64,000 nucleotides of DNA. It comes from Ectobius pallidus. Lineage: Eukaryota; Arthropoda; Insecta; Blattodea; Ectobiidae. Positions within the stretch are counted from its first letter, which is position 1. Each line of letters starts with the position of its first letter. Positions 1 to 12,400 of the stretch are shown here, in pieces. Below the pieces are notes generated by a model that saw only the letters and a list, made by a program, of their open reading frames with translations, did no database searches and had not been told where the DNA came from. The position numbers were made by a program, and so were the translations under genes. The stretch spans positions 14,978,978 through 15,042,977 of the forward strand of contig CAXKWD010000011.1 of the NCBI GenBank assembly GCA_964059195.1, read 5' to 3'.

Positions 1-76
1 TGCCCGTCCTCAGTTTCGTGAAGAAGTCTTCAGCAGCTAACCCTGCAGAAGCTGGTCCCATCATTGTCCATTGCAG
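1..76 (+). CDS. Ptp99A: Ptp99A exon with D1 catalytic cysteine (5' cut by window)
   Basis: The frame starting at base 3 reads PVLSFVKKSS and then AGPIIVHC, followed by the first two bases (ag) of a Ser codon and a GTAGG splice donor at 77. This is the strand leading into the phosphatase signature loop HCSxGxGRTG. The Cys codon at 72-74 is the nucleophile that forms the phospho-enzyme intermediate in D1. The next exon supplies the third base of the Ser codon and continues AGVGRTG, so the loop is complete only after a 19.7-kb intron is removed. The exon is short and the left part is outside the window. The assignment rests on exact phase agreement with the exon at 19782. Confidence 0.85.
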
Positions 77-1922
77 GTAGGAAACAAAACAAGTGGTTTC
101 TGACAGTCGTCTCTCAAAATCTGAAGAAATTACCAGATTATTCTTACATGCAAAAATCTATTGCCTTGTCAGATAGCTTCAGCTAACCCATAGGATTATC
201 TGCTACATAGCCTAACTGCTTAAACTTGCCACGTATACTCCCTCTTGATGGTAACAGTTATTTTGATGAAGTAAAAACTAAAAATTTCTGTGAGCTGTCT
301 TGTAGACAAGATCCCTTTTCTAAAAGCCTACAACAGCACACAGAAGTTGTGCTGATTTTTTATTTTTGAATGAAACCCTGCAGAGGAAATAAAATAATCA
401 CATGGCATTTGCCTCACAACTTAAAATACAGAGTTATAATTTTCGAATTTAAACAACCTTTTTCCTAAGGTTAGAGTAATTTAATTTAATTTTCTCAATG
501 TTTGGCTAAAACCAGGTATATCATTCTGCTGAAATATACCTTAGCTGGGGGAAACTTTTCAACAAAAAGATCCCACAAAATTGAAAGCTCTAAGCATGGG
601 CACAAGGAGCTGTGGCTATTTCATAGTGCAGATCAGATTTTTACAGGAAAGACATTCAGAGTCACTCAAGTCATTATTGAGAATATTTAACACCATATTA
701 CTTTAGTTGATGTGCTTTCATGAATGCAACATAGGAATAGAACTAGATTTTGTTAACCCTTATGCAGGATAATATCTATTCAGATATTCTTTTCCATAGT
801 ATTTAACATGTACCTACCAGTGTATCTGGTGTGTCAGTTCTTAACCGTAGGACATAGAGGTTTCTTTTGTCTCACGATCTCCATGGGGGGTACCAAACCC
901 ACAAGATGAAGGAAGGGTTGGATGAGATACATTCCATATTATAATTACTGATTTTAAATTTAATTATTAAGTTAGAAAGATTAATATTTTTTTACGAAAC
1001 GAGAAGACCCTATACAGCTTTATATTTATTAATACATATATTATGTATAGTAAGCTAAATATATAACATTAATTATTATTTTGTTGGGATGAAATTACTT
1101 TCAAACGAGCGAAGTGAACCTTTCAATATTTTGTTGTTTATTTTAAACTGATTTTGTGACCTGGATCATGTTCCTCAGATTTCTATAGCCTACTTCTCTT
1201 GTTTGGTTTTTGCTTCTCTCATTTCGGCTATGCCAAACCCATAATAATACTTTTATTTATTACAATCAAGTGAATAATATTAAAAACTTGATACTATTAT
1301 TTTATGCAGTATTGAAAAGACAATAACTGAAAAAGAGTTGGTTGTGCAAAAACAATTTGATACAAACAAGAGTAAAATAGAAAGTTGCAGGTTCGATTAA
1401 CTCCCCTTCCTGCCTTCGGAGTTCTAGAAATAAATAAATTTTGCTGCCTCTGCTATATGTTTTCAATTAATTGTTAAAGCCTATTCCAGTATAGAGAGAA
1501 AGAAAGAACTACATGAATATTATAGGAAAGGAACGGTAGGGAGAGCTTCGGCATTGAAAGCCAATGGTCATTGGTTAAATTCCCTGTGTCTGAGGAATTT
1601 TTCTTGTAAAATATTCTCACATGATGTTAAACAGAAATAATATTCCGTTGTTTGATGAATACAAATCTACTTCAATAACATTTTCCGCAAAGCTGTCTTA
1701 CAGGGCATTTCTGTTGTAAAGGTGGAATAGAAATTTAAGTACCAATTGGGGGGGGGGGGGTTAAGTATGTAGTTTCTGAAATTTCAAGATGGCTGCCCTT
1801 ATGAGATGAGTTGCATTCATGAAATTACATCATTTCTATTTATTAACCAAGTAGGCCTATCAGTAGTATGTTTTAATCGTGCATGTTCCACATTTAGAGG
1901 GCTCAGTAAATAATGTAATCTC
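77..1922 (+). other. Intron 1, first part: no gene seen
   Basis: This is AT-rich intronic DNA starting at the donor of the exon at 1-76. It holds a homopolymer of 14 or so G at about 1747-1760 and short open frames that look random. I see no transposon termini here. Confidence 0.6.
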
Positions 1923-2154
1923 ATATGTACGTTTATTCCCCATGGCTGAGTGGGTAGACCGCTCGCCTTCCACCGCTGGGACCCGGGATCGAATCTTGGT
2001 GGATTCATGTGGAATTTGTGGGGAACAAAATGGTGTCTGGGCAGGTTTTCTCAGGTGCTCCCATTTCCCCTGCCATTTATTGTTCCACCAGATCTCCATT
2101 CATCGTACTATGACGATTGGTTGCAATAAAGGAATTATTATATGTACATTTATT
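1923..2154 (+). mobile_element. tRNA-derived SINE with target site duplications
   Basis: The body spans 1938-2139. A pol III A box (TGGCTGAGTGGG, 1943-1954) and B box (GGATCGAATCT, 1985-1995) are spaced as in a tRNA, and a non-tRNA body ends near GCAATAAAGG. The flanks are a direct repeat, ATATGTACGTTTATT at 1923-1937 and ATATGTACATTTATT at 2140-2154, with one mismatch in 15. This is the signature of LINE-mediated insertion. At about 200 bp it is a typical SINE length. The mobilising LINE is not identifiable from this copy. Confidence 0.8.
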
Positions 2155-5100
2155 TACTTGTTTATTTAATTTTTTATTCCTTACACTAATTGCATACTTT
2201 TACTTTAGAAATGAAGTAAAAATTAAATGTTTCAGATTTTGATTAAACGGTATAAAAGTTGATATCAACAAGGTGAACTTGGATCTGATATTTTCATATT
2301 AGCACCATTTTAAAACATAACACATTTATGCTTAATATTACCAGGAATTAATTTATTTAACATATGAAAGCAACTTGAAATTTTAATGTAGAAAGAAAAA
2401 GCAGAAAGTAAATTCGATAAGCGAACAAGTTGTCGTGCATTTCTGAGAGTTAATCTCCTCCCCCAAATAAATGTCTAGTAACTCAATGTATGGTTCATAT
2501 GTACTATGTTCTCATAGTTGGTTGCATCTCATCCTGGAGACTGGAATTCTCATCTTTCTACATGACTAAGGTCAATATTTTGAATATATTTTTTATTTTA
2601 TTACAACACAATACTACTTACCTTTATTTATAAATCAATTTAAATACTTCCATTTTGATTACTTAACCCAATAAAATTAAGTGTAATTAGGCCTACTGTA
2701 ATCCAAGATTAATTTCTAGTTTATTTATTTATATTTCCCTCTGGTGTAGTTGAGGTTAGGTTAACATTCAAACATTACCAAATAATCTAATTAAGAATAA
2801 ATAAGCGAGGCTTATGATTATATTATATAAATGTAAATTATGTTAAACTATAATTAAAACTATAATAAACTATAATAATAAAAATTCAACATGTTTATTA
2901 TACTAAGAAAAAATTACATAAGAAGTCTAGTCACTTCCCCAGTAAATATCTTAACAATATGACACTTTATTGCCTATATGAAGGCAAAAGGCAAAAAAGT
3001 CTTCTGAAAAGTAAGTTCTAGTCCCATTAATCAGTATTTTGGTATGAAACATTGGTCAAATCTCAGTTCTCATCTCACCTGCAAACACTTATTTCCTACT
3101 TCTTCCATCTAAAAGCACCACCAAAAAGAAAGAAATACTTTGAAAATACAATAATTTCCTTGTCATAATGTCATTACTCTTATTTAATTAGGGCAGTGTT
3201 TGACTAAGATAAGTACGTTATAAATCCCAAGAATGATAACCCTTACAATGGTAACGGTAAATGTAGGGTGTATGCATGAAGAAAACTACATTCCACTCCA
3301 TCGCATATTCATTTACCGCCTCTTTTCCTCCCCGTGAGTTGAAAAATAGATGAAGGAAACATTAAGTTTTTCTGACAATTCTATCTCCTTTGTTCATTTG
3401 CCTTGCACAATATGAATAAACATATGAAAAATTCAATTCAATTTACTGAGCCCTTAGATATTATGAGGAAGTGTATTATGTTGTGGAACTTCATTTTCAG
3501 TGACTTCTGTAACCTGTAACGGTAATGTAATTCAAACAAGGATTTTTCACACACTAACATACAATATCACACGTACAGATACCACACATAGAGGCATGCA
3601 TTGCTCATATTGGAACTTTACTTTTCAACAAATAAGAGTAGGCCTACTTTGTATTTATTATCTGCCAATTGGAACTGTGATGAGTCGTACTAAAGTCAGA
3701 AAAAATACTTGCGTCAAATAGCAAAAATTTCCTTTTCTCTGCTGTGTGCAAATAGCCAAACTACATTATGATTAGAGGTGTTTGAAAATGTATTTATTTT
3801 TAAAAGATAAGTTATTTTAAAATTTAAAATGTGGTATTTTGTGTATTAATTTTGTTACAGGCTCTATAAAGACGTTGTGCATGTATAATCTAACATAATG
3901 GTTATTTTAATTATATTATTTACATTTTGCATATCAGTATACTGCAGCTTACTGACGAGAAATCACTGACAGTAATATAGTAGGCCTACCCATAATCTTT
4001 CAGATTACTTTATATATCGAAACAAATTAACTTAAAAATTGTAAAGAGTTTAACTTTTTGCCTTCTGATAGTAATATGAGAGACACGTCAGAATTTTAAA
4101 TAATTTTGTTATTTCAGTAGTTAAATAGGCTAAGTTTTAAATATACCTATTTAATTTTTAAAACTGTAAAATATTCTACATCAGAGGGTAAAACTTAGGG
4201 CAATATAACTACACAGTCATAAAGATAAACTCAATTATTAATTCTAAATTAAAATTATTGTGACCTTTGCTGAAAAAACTAGCAAGAAATTTACATTCAT
4301 GAAGTCACTCCAAAACTTCCTTCGCAATCCTTTTTTTAAAGGAGTCATACAATATACTATGACTGAAGAATATAAAATGACAAAAAAGAATAATTATCAA
4401 AAATAGGGTTTATTTAGCTGATTATGGCATTGTGGTTTTATTGACGAAATTAATGTTGTTTCGAGTTATTTAATTTTACTGGCAAATAATTTCTTACATC
4501 CTAATATGTTAAGACAATGTAGTTTTAACCCTAAAATATAATATTTCGTTTTATAGTTTAACAAAAACAAACACCTCTAATTATGATATAAGGCCGATCC
4601 TCCATTTTCTGCAGCTGTTACATTTCACCGCAGCCTAATGCTTACTACTGGACTTGCAGTTCTTCTTGGTGGACTGTTGTAGCAGATAATTCTTATTTAT
4701 ATGTTATATATTTTATAAGCTCCAGCGGAGTCATTTTTGGGGTTTTAATATGACCATGTGTGTACATTCCTTGCAAGCACCATTTTTCATATCTGTGGTA
4801 GGTACCTTGAAGAATCCATACAGTCACAGAAATTTTATAGAGAGAGTATCGTTTTTCTTATTTTACTCATATCTAGGTTGACCATATTACCTTGATTTGA
4901 AAACAGGACATCGGGACGGTAAAAATGGTTCAACGGAAAATGGGCATTATAATGTTAACATACCAATTTCGTTCAATCCCTACACTGCTTGTCCACTGTA
5001 ATACATTTGAATTCTTTCCCGAGATAGTAATTACGGTAAATCTACACTTTTGCCTTTTTGACATTGCAAGCGTATTAAACCACCAACATTTCATAACAAA

Positions 5101-6495
5101 GCCACTAGACAATCTCATCAGAACAGAACTTTGCTATCAAAGAATGCCGTTCACTAACCCACACGATGTGATATTATTTTCTCTGAATAAATCCCTGCAG
5201 ATATTGATAGTGGTTACTCAATTTCCTGGCACTCATGACATTGCTATACAATTGATATAGAAGACATTGATATACAACATAGGCTATGAATAACAAATTA
5301 CACTTGACGAATATTAAATTAAAATAGAGTTCTTTATTTAAAACTCTACAAAATTGATATTTTCATTAAAATAATGGTACAGCCAAAAAATACCAAAGAA
5401 CAGAACTGTCCCATTGAAAACAGTACATATGATCAGCAGACATACACCGTACATTGTGCGTTTGATCTGGACTAATAACGTGTAAGAATTTGTTCAAAAT
5501 CAACCAATCACTGTGCTGTATTTATAGTAACCCTGTAGCTCCTGAACTGTTATCACACCTTCCTGCTTACTGATAGTTTCTGGTTACAAGCCTATGAAGC
5601 AGTTCACAGCACAAAACCTTCAACTATTGTAGGCTACATAACTTCAAAACAAAATCAGCGTTTCATACCACAAACACAAGTTTTGACATGAGTAGTGTGG
5701 TTGTAATAATTGCATTTTGACATGCAGTAGAAATGAACTAATTCTTTTTGAAGTAAATGCTGATTTACTATACCATAATGTGGTTTAGTAATTGCTTTCA
5801 GTCATCTAGCAAAATAAAATGCACTTAACTTTTGTAAGTAGGCTACAATAAACATCAGATCATTTATATGCACTATTATATAATGGTTTTCATTCTTTGT
5901 CTTCTCTCCACACATTATATGATAATATTTCCTCTTTGGGTCAGATAGACAGAACAGGGGATATAAGAAGAATGCATTCAAATCATTTATATGGAGTTCA
6001 TCAAGGAGGCAATGAGACTTCTGAAATTTTCCAGTTTTAATGGCATATTATTATTATTAGGAACAACTTAATGGCCTATGTGAACGGAACTAAAACGGCT
6101 TGATCCATTTAAATTTAATTTAATTTAATTTCAATTCATTCTACAGTATACAGATTAACAGTCAGAGTCCTAATTAAATTTCAGTACTTTTATTATTTTT
6201 TTTTAAATTGTATTTATTAATTTTTTTTTTTTTTTATAATTAGAGCTATATGCAACAACTTAGCTCTTCAGCATTAAGATGGAAACAATGTGGCTGTTAC
6301 TGCATGCTGCTTCCCCCACCCCCAAGCTGGAATGAAAGTTCATTTCCACAGGTACAGAAGATTGAATCAATCGTAGACAGTTCCGGATATGACAGGAGGA
6401 CAAAAATCGCCTAATCACTATTTGGTATTAGACGGGGCTGCCCAATTCAATAGCCAATCTCCTTACGAATTTGAGTACATGGGCTTCTGATATAG
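2155..6495 (+). other. Intron 1, second part: no gene seen
   Basis: Anonymous AT-rich intronic sequence with several poly(T) and TTTATT-like runs. At about 4867-4920 the sequence GTTGACCATATTACC followed by a GAAAACAGGACA-like stretch resembles one end of a hAT-type element, but no matching second end was found. The open frame of 111 codons at 4925-5260 has no recognisable features. Confidence 0.5.
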
Positions 6496-6690
6496 TTTTA
6501 TGTGATAGATAGATAGATAGATAGCTTTTATTGACCTTTAAGCAATTTTGAGTTTCAATCAGTCTCATCAGTTTGTTGTACAATACAATACAATACAGTA
6601 ATACAATAATAATACAAGTACAATAATAATACAATAAATAATTATTAAATAATACAATAGATAATAATAATACAATAAGCAGTTCAATAA
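6496..6690 (-). repeat. Retroelement 3' tail with CTAT and AATAC-type microsatellites
   Basis: Read on the minus strand, GGTCAATAAAAGC is followed by four or more CTAT repeats (6506-6525), the kind of tail left by non-LTR retrotransposons. On the other side is a 100-bp degenerate run of AATAC/AATAATAC units (6580-6690). Only the tail is recognisable; no coding part was found nearby. Confidence 0.45.
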
Positions 6691-8526
6691 ACAGTACGAT
6701 TCAACAATTTGACTATTTTTTACACGATATTTTATCCTTCAATAAGTAAACATGCGGTTCGGGAACATCATTTGTGTCACGAAAAACATAACAGAGCTAC
6801 AAAAATGGTGCTTCCAAGAACTACACAAGCAACTCCTTTCATTCACTGGGCCAGTTCTGTTCATGTGCTTCTAGCTTATGGTGTTTACATGTATGTTGCA
6901 TGCTCTTTATTACAGGTTTATCATAGTTATGTAATTATGTTGAACCATTGTCCTGGACTTAGAGTTAAAATTATCTTCCTCGGCAAATTAATACTAAAGA
7001 TCAAACTGTTCTGTTAACTCTTCATTCTTATTCTGCACATGTGAAGTTTAAAGTTTCTCTACCTAAGATTCTCCCTGACTTAAAAACTGTAGCTTGCTGT
7101 ATTTGATGTTCTTTGCATTACTACAAACGAGAATTCACATTACACAACCACAGACATGGAGTCATATTTGACTCTAGAAATTCCCCTTGTTCTTTACTCT
7201 CTTTTGTATCTCAGTTTGGGCATTAATCTTTTTATTTAGAAGGTTCCATTGTTATTTGGAGATGCTGGAAGGACTACAGTAGAAATCACAACTATTGTGA
7301 AACATAAAATCTCCTTTGTTTGTGATGTTAGGAAATGCCAATTTTTTCCTACAACTTCTAGTACTGAGAATTTATTTATTTTATTCGTGTAATAATTAAA
7401 AATTGATATGGGAAAGGTCATTATACATAGCATGTGCAGGCTTCTCATTTTGTTTTAATTATCTGCCAGATTAGACAGTAAGGTTGTGGTTGTAAAAGTC
7501 CTTTTTTAATTCAACCTTTTCCTAAACATGCACAGATTCATGCTACATACGTTGAGTTACTTTGCTTTCAGATCCCCTAGCCCTTTTTAAAAGCTCTTGG
7601 GTATCAGCAATTCCTTTGATGCTATCCGATAAGGTCTAGCATAACAGAGATGTTTTGGCAGATCAGTGCTATGGATTTTAAATCTCTCCTCTTTGGTCCC
7701 GTTAGCTCCTTTCAGGCATCTCTTGGTCCCCATTTGCACCTCTGTGGCTTCTTCTTTATATTCTTTTGGTCTCTATTTGGTCATAACTTGGGTCCCCATT
7801 TTGCCCCTGTTTGACCAGAATTAACCACCTGTTGGCTCCTTGATCACTCCTGTTTTAGTCCATCTTTGGCTGATGTTTTGGCCTATCTTTGGCTCCCAGT
7901 TGTTCCTTTTTTATGCAATTCATCTGCCTTGAAAGCCCCTCACACTTCTTTGGGATTTTTACAATCTCTGGGTATTCTTTTTTCATAATATCAATTTCCA
8001 CGTTAGCCCTAATGCTCATGAAAACTTCCGTCAATAATGCTCATGACAGTGTTATTGAGTTAAGGACTTTCCAGGTTCTTTAAGCACTTCTCTCCTAATT
8101 CAATGTCATGCATTCTTATGCTATCACTGCAGCTCTCTCTGAGCAAAGCTTGCCAGCTTCAGCTACTCTGCAACAGCTAGTGTATTCACTTTGTGGAATA
8201 TACTTTGAATTATTTTATTTGTGGACATTCTTGAACTCTTTCAACAGTAATATATGTTGCAAACAAACTCCACCCTCATGGTTGTCAGAAAGATTGTACT
8301 TCTTTGTAGATAAATGAGGTCATTCTAAATCTTAGAACCTGTCATCTCTAACTTTATTTGTTAAATGGAAGCAGGTCTTAATCCCATTCCAAAAGCTAAT
8401 CCTTCCAGAGTAGAAAAGAGAGATATCAGTCAGTGGCCAGCTGTGCACGATATTATATTTATTCTTATATAGAACCATCTGTCATATCTGGAGCAAACTA
8501 AAACAAGCATTTTTCACTAATGACAT
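6691..8526 (+). other. Intron 1, third part: no gene seen
   Basis: Anonymous intronic sequence. Between about 7690 and 7910 a T/C/G-rich stretch repeats phrases such as TTGGTCCCC and TTTGGCTCC irregularly, suggesting an old, decayed low-order tandem repeat. No coding signature was found. Confidence 0.4.
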
Positions 8527-8741
8527 CTAGGGTGGCGTGCACCAACCAGGAGTAAACTAAACTAAAGTAGTAAATCTAAGAAGAAAACCTGAAGTAAACC
8601 AAAACCTGTTTGTCTGTCTCACTCTTAAGTCATAGGAGTAATGTGCGAGAGTGATGTACTGGTTTTTGTTTACTTCAGGTTTCTTTCTTAGATTTACTAT
8701 TTTATTTTGGTTTACTCCTGGTTGGTGCACGCCACCCCTAG
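8527..8741. mobile_element. Fold-back MITE
   Basis: Two arms of about 85 bp (8527-8612 and 8657-8741) are near-perfect reverse complements, starting CTAGGGTGGCGTGCACC and ending GGTGCACGCCACCCCTAG. The loop is about 45 bp. Nothing is coded. The clean outer ends and high arm identity indicate a miniature inverted-repeat element. I could not define a target duplication, so the superfamily is unassigned. Confidence 0.75.
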
Positions 8742-9104
8742 AGTTTCTTTAGTAAGCTACATAAAAAAATAACTGTGCTGAATATGAAATTAAGGAATCA
8801 GACTTCCAGCTTATCACTCATGGATAAATCCATATTCTGTTGGTCTCTGCCGAAATTATTTTCAGATTTACTAGGTATATATTGGATACATTAATCTATT
8901 TTAGAAAACTTTTATTTCATCTTTATTTCATCTTTTCTACCTTCTTTTCCTGTCTTGATTTATCTTTGCTACATTTCTTGTTTCTAATGGATAGTAACTA
9001 CCCTTCTATTAATGTGGTATTTTTAATTGATAAAAATTGATTAAATTAAAATTTATGTTCAGCAACCTCAACTAAACTAGACTAGTTAAACTCCAAAGTG
9101 CCAC

Positions 9105-9415
9105 ATCCCTACCAGAAACAAGGGCAGCCATTCTACCAATGCCTCATCTATGTTTGTATTTCCACTTCATTGGCAGATGGTAGATTAGGGGCATATGGTC
9201 GGCATACTAACCCCTGCGTTTTCTTATTTGAAGTCACTGCTTCTTTATGCAAGTAGCTCCTCAGTTTCCCTCACAAAACAGAGTGCATTCAGTTCCAGAA
9301 CTTTTTAATTCAGAAAAACCCCAGGAGAACCTGAGAATTGAACCGAGCCCACAGATCCGTGATCACAAAAGCTAACAAATAGATCATGTAGATAGTCTGT
9401 TCAACAACCTGCCCA
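9105..9415 (-). mobile_element. Decayed SINE copy, same family as the one at 39119
   Basis: On the + strand, GGGCATATGGTCGGCATACT (from about 9190), AGAAAAACCCCAGGAG and TGAGAATTGAACCGAGCCC (about 9312-9350) follow in the same order and spacing as the equivalent blocks of the SINE at 39119-39358. The middle is diverged or replaced. The minus-strand tRNA-like head, with a B-box-like segment, lies at the right end. The boundaries are approximate. Confidence 0.55.
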
Positions 9416-12400
9416 GCAACGATTCTTGATTTTTCATTACATAATAGTATTTTATATTCATTACTAGGGACTACTACATCCAATCAAATCATATTTTTCA
9501 ATATATCATTTTTATAAGACTATTAAAACCCCAGAAAACTTTTTGTAAAAACTCTTGTGCACTGCTCAGAATGAGATCCCGAGTCCTTGCATCAGTAGTC
9601 AAGTATTAAAAATCTTACTGTAAGAAATGTTTACCTCATTCATTTCATTATTGCTAAATCCTTTTGATTTTTAACTAGCGTTCTACATCCAGTGGCAATT
9701 GAGTTTTCATTTGATGTCCATAATATGAATATTGCTTGCTATTTGTAAATTTTCTGCCTGAGAAACATAATTTAATTGTAAAATAACATCCAGTAAAAAC
9801 AATGTTCCTCTTCCAAAACATAAGATGATTTGTATCCTTGATCGGATAGCTTCAGTACAAAATGCAGTGATGATGAAGTTCCAGGGCAATGGTTTAAACA
9901 TATCATAATTAACCAGACATTAATAAGTTTATATAAAATCTTATCTCAAGAGATCTCCTTTCTAAGGCTTCCTGAGGTGATGGGTACAACGATGTATAGA
10001 ATGTACGTTGGTATTCCTTGGTATTGCTTGCTTCCTTTAGAGAGACTACAATGTATGGTGTTACAATGAGGTAAAACTGGAGGAATAGGATGGTGCCAAC
10101 TCAAGACTATTTCTAAATCTCCAATTATTTTAGTGCTTCGAGTAAACATAATACATTAATTCCTTGTTCATATATATCCATTTTCAATGAACTACTAGCA
10201 TATTTAGACTTTGATTAAGAATTATTTTCACTTTTGTTTGTTCAAGTTTTCAAGGTGTCCATCTTCCTCATAATTGTGCCGTATGGCTTTGCAGAAGGAG
10301 GAGCATAGTCTGTTAAGAAGGAAATCTAACATTTTTACTCTATATAGTGGTTTCTTTCAATTCCACAGTTAGGGTTTGAAACAAAATCAAACGTGTTAGA
10401 TGTTCTCTCGCTCTAAGGCTGATCACATTCGTGCACCGTTAGATTTTCTCCCTAAGCGACCAACTGCCTTTTACACTTTTCTGTATAAAGTTTAGTTTAG
10501 AGTGAACGGTATCTTGACTATGAACGAATTTTGGTAATGCGCTGGTTAGAAGAAGAAATAGATTAACAGTCTTACTAATAATCCATACTTACCTAGTATC
10601 CATTGATACTAGGAATATACACAGCCAAGGAGAAAAATGTACTAAATCCCGGCATAAAAGACTTAATGTGTGCAACTCGTTACGCAGCCTAACATCCTTG
10701 TTTAAACTTGACATAAATTATCAAGATGGCCAATATCTGTAACAGCCGGTTGTTTCATAGATGTACGTGTAATTTATTAGGAAACATTCTCAGCTGCCTT
10801 TGCATAATTATCAACACCAGCATGACGTGTTTAACGACGTGTGACTTGAGGTTTTCCGGGTGTTGAAAATGTATAATTGTTTCTTGGGATTTCAGCCGGG
10901 TGAGTTGGAGGTTAGGTTCCATCATTTCCTAATCATTTAATGACAGTAGTGAAAGTGAAGAACCTTCAAAGCGTAGTAATCTTGACAATCAAAGGGAAAT
11001 GAATGATGCTTTGATAATTCTTTCAACATTATATTCAATAAAACTATTATGTATGAGAAATAAATATATAATATTCCATGATTAGGCAAGTGAGAATAAA
11101 CAATTTTAATAGTATATTATGCAACGAGCATATAATAGTATTAACTGAGGTGCAAGTATGTTTGTAAAACGAGCATAGGGAGTTTAGGCACTGTTTTTGT
11201 TTGACCATAATTGTCTTGAGTTTTGAGTTTTTAGAATACCTTATTAATTGATAAAACAAATGAATCTTTCTAAGCAATCAGCTTCTTTTTTTTAAATTTA
11301 AACTACCAAGCCTTTAAGATTGTTCCATGTACAATATTTATCGATAGTTCAAACAATGTTATAATGAAGTTCTGTACTTTAATGGCTGTCATTAAGATAT
11401 TGTTATGTCACATATAATAAGCGTGTTATAGTACAAACAAAAAAATATATTTTCAAATTGTCAGATAAAATCTGTACCTGGGACTTTTTGATTAACATAT
11501 ACTGAGACTACTCTCGACTTAAGAAAGATAAAATTTATTAATCTTAAAAGACAGTACTTACTTATCACTTTAGTATTAGGCCTACTTATTAATTACTTAT
11601 GTTATTGTAATAATAATGACAGCCTTAGGATAACGCTTCTCTTCGCACAAAGAATTAGATATTTTAAAGCTATGTACCAGTCCAAGGATTTAAAATAGGA
11701 TTATGGAAGCATTAAGCATGGACCAGAGCACTGTTTTGTTAATTGCTACTGATGCATGAAGTTGTTTCAGCAGTATGTAACATTCCTGTAATAGTCCTGA
11801 TTAACAAAAATTGTCTGTTCCCAATTTCATCTTCTTTTGGATGACCCTCAGTTTCTGACACACCAAAATTTATTAAACTAAAAAAAAAATGTAATGTATT
11901 TTTTATGTCAAAAGTGGACAGCAGTTGAACTGTAAAAACGTATGTGTTCAGTGAAAAATCAAATTTCGCTGGAGATATCCAATGAGTGAAAGGTAAAAGT
12001 AAAACTTAGAGAATCATCTTTTCCTAGAGGTGTAGCAAAAGGCAGTGCTAAGTTCTTAGACATATTACTCATTATCTTAATCAAAATCTTGCTCATTAAT
12101 TCAGTAATTATATAAGGCAGTCATGATAGAAGTCATTCAAGTAATATTTTCAAGTCATTTGCCTCTATTTTGAGTGGTTAATTCCTTAATTGATGTTGGA
12201 ATCATCCTATTCCCGAAAGCCATTTCCTTTTCCCCTCTTTGCCTGAATGAATTTGCGCTTGGAGTCATAACCACTGATTCTGTGTTTCCAGAACAGGGAT
12301 TGAGGAATTCGCTCAATGCCTAGCCGGCTTATTATACATTTTAATAAAGGCTCTGGCTTATAATATACCCATTGAGCATTACCTGTGGAAGCCTTGGAAA

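Noticed and set aside
4925..5260. 111-codon open frame in intron 1
   Set aside because: No domain, no splice or codon support, and an equally open antisense frame.
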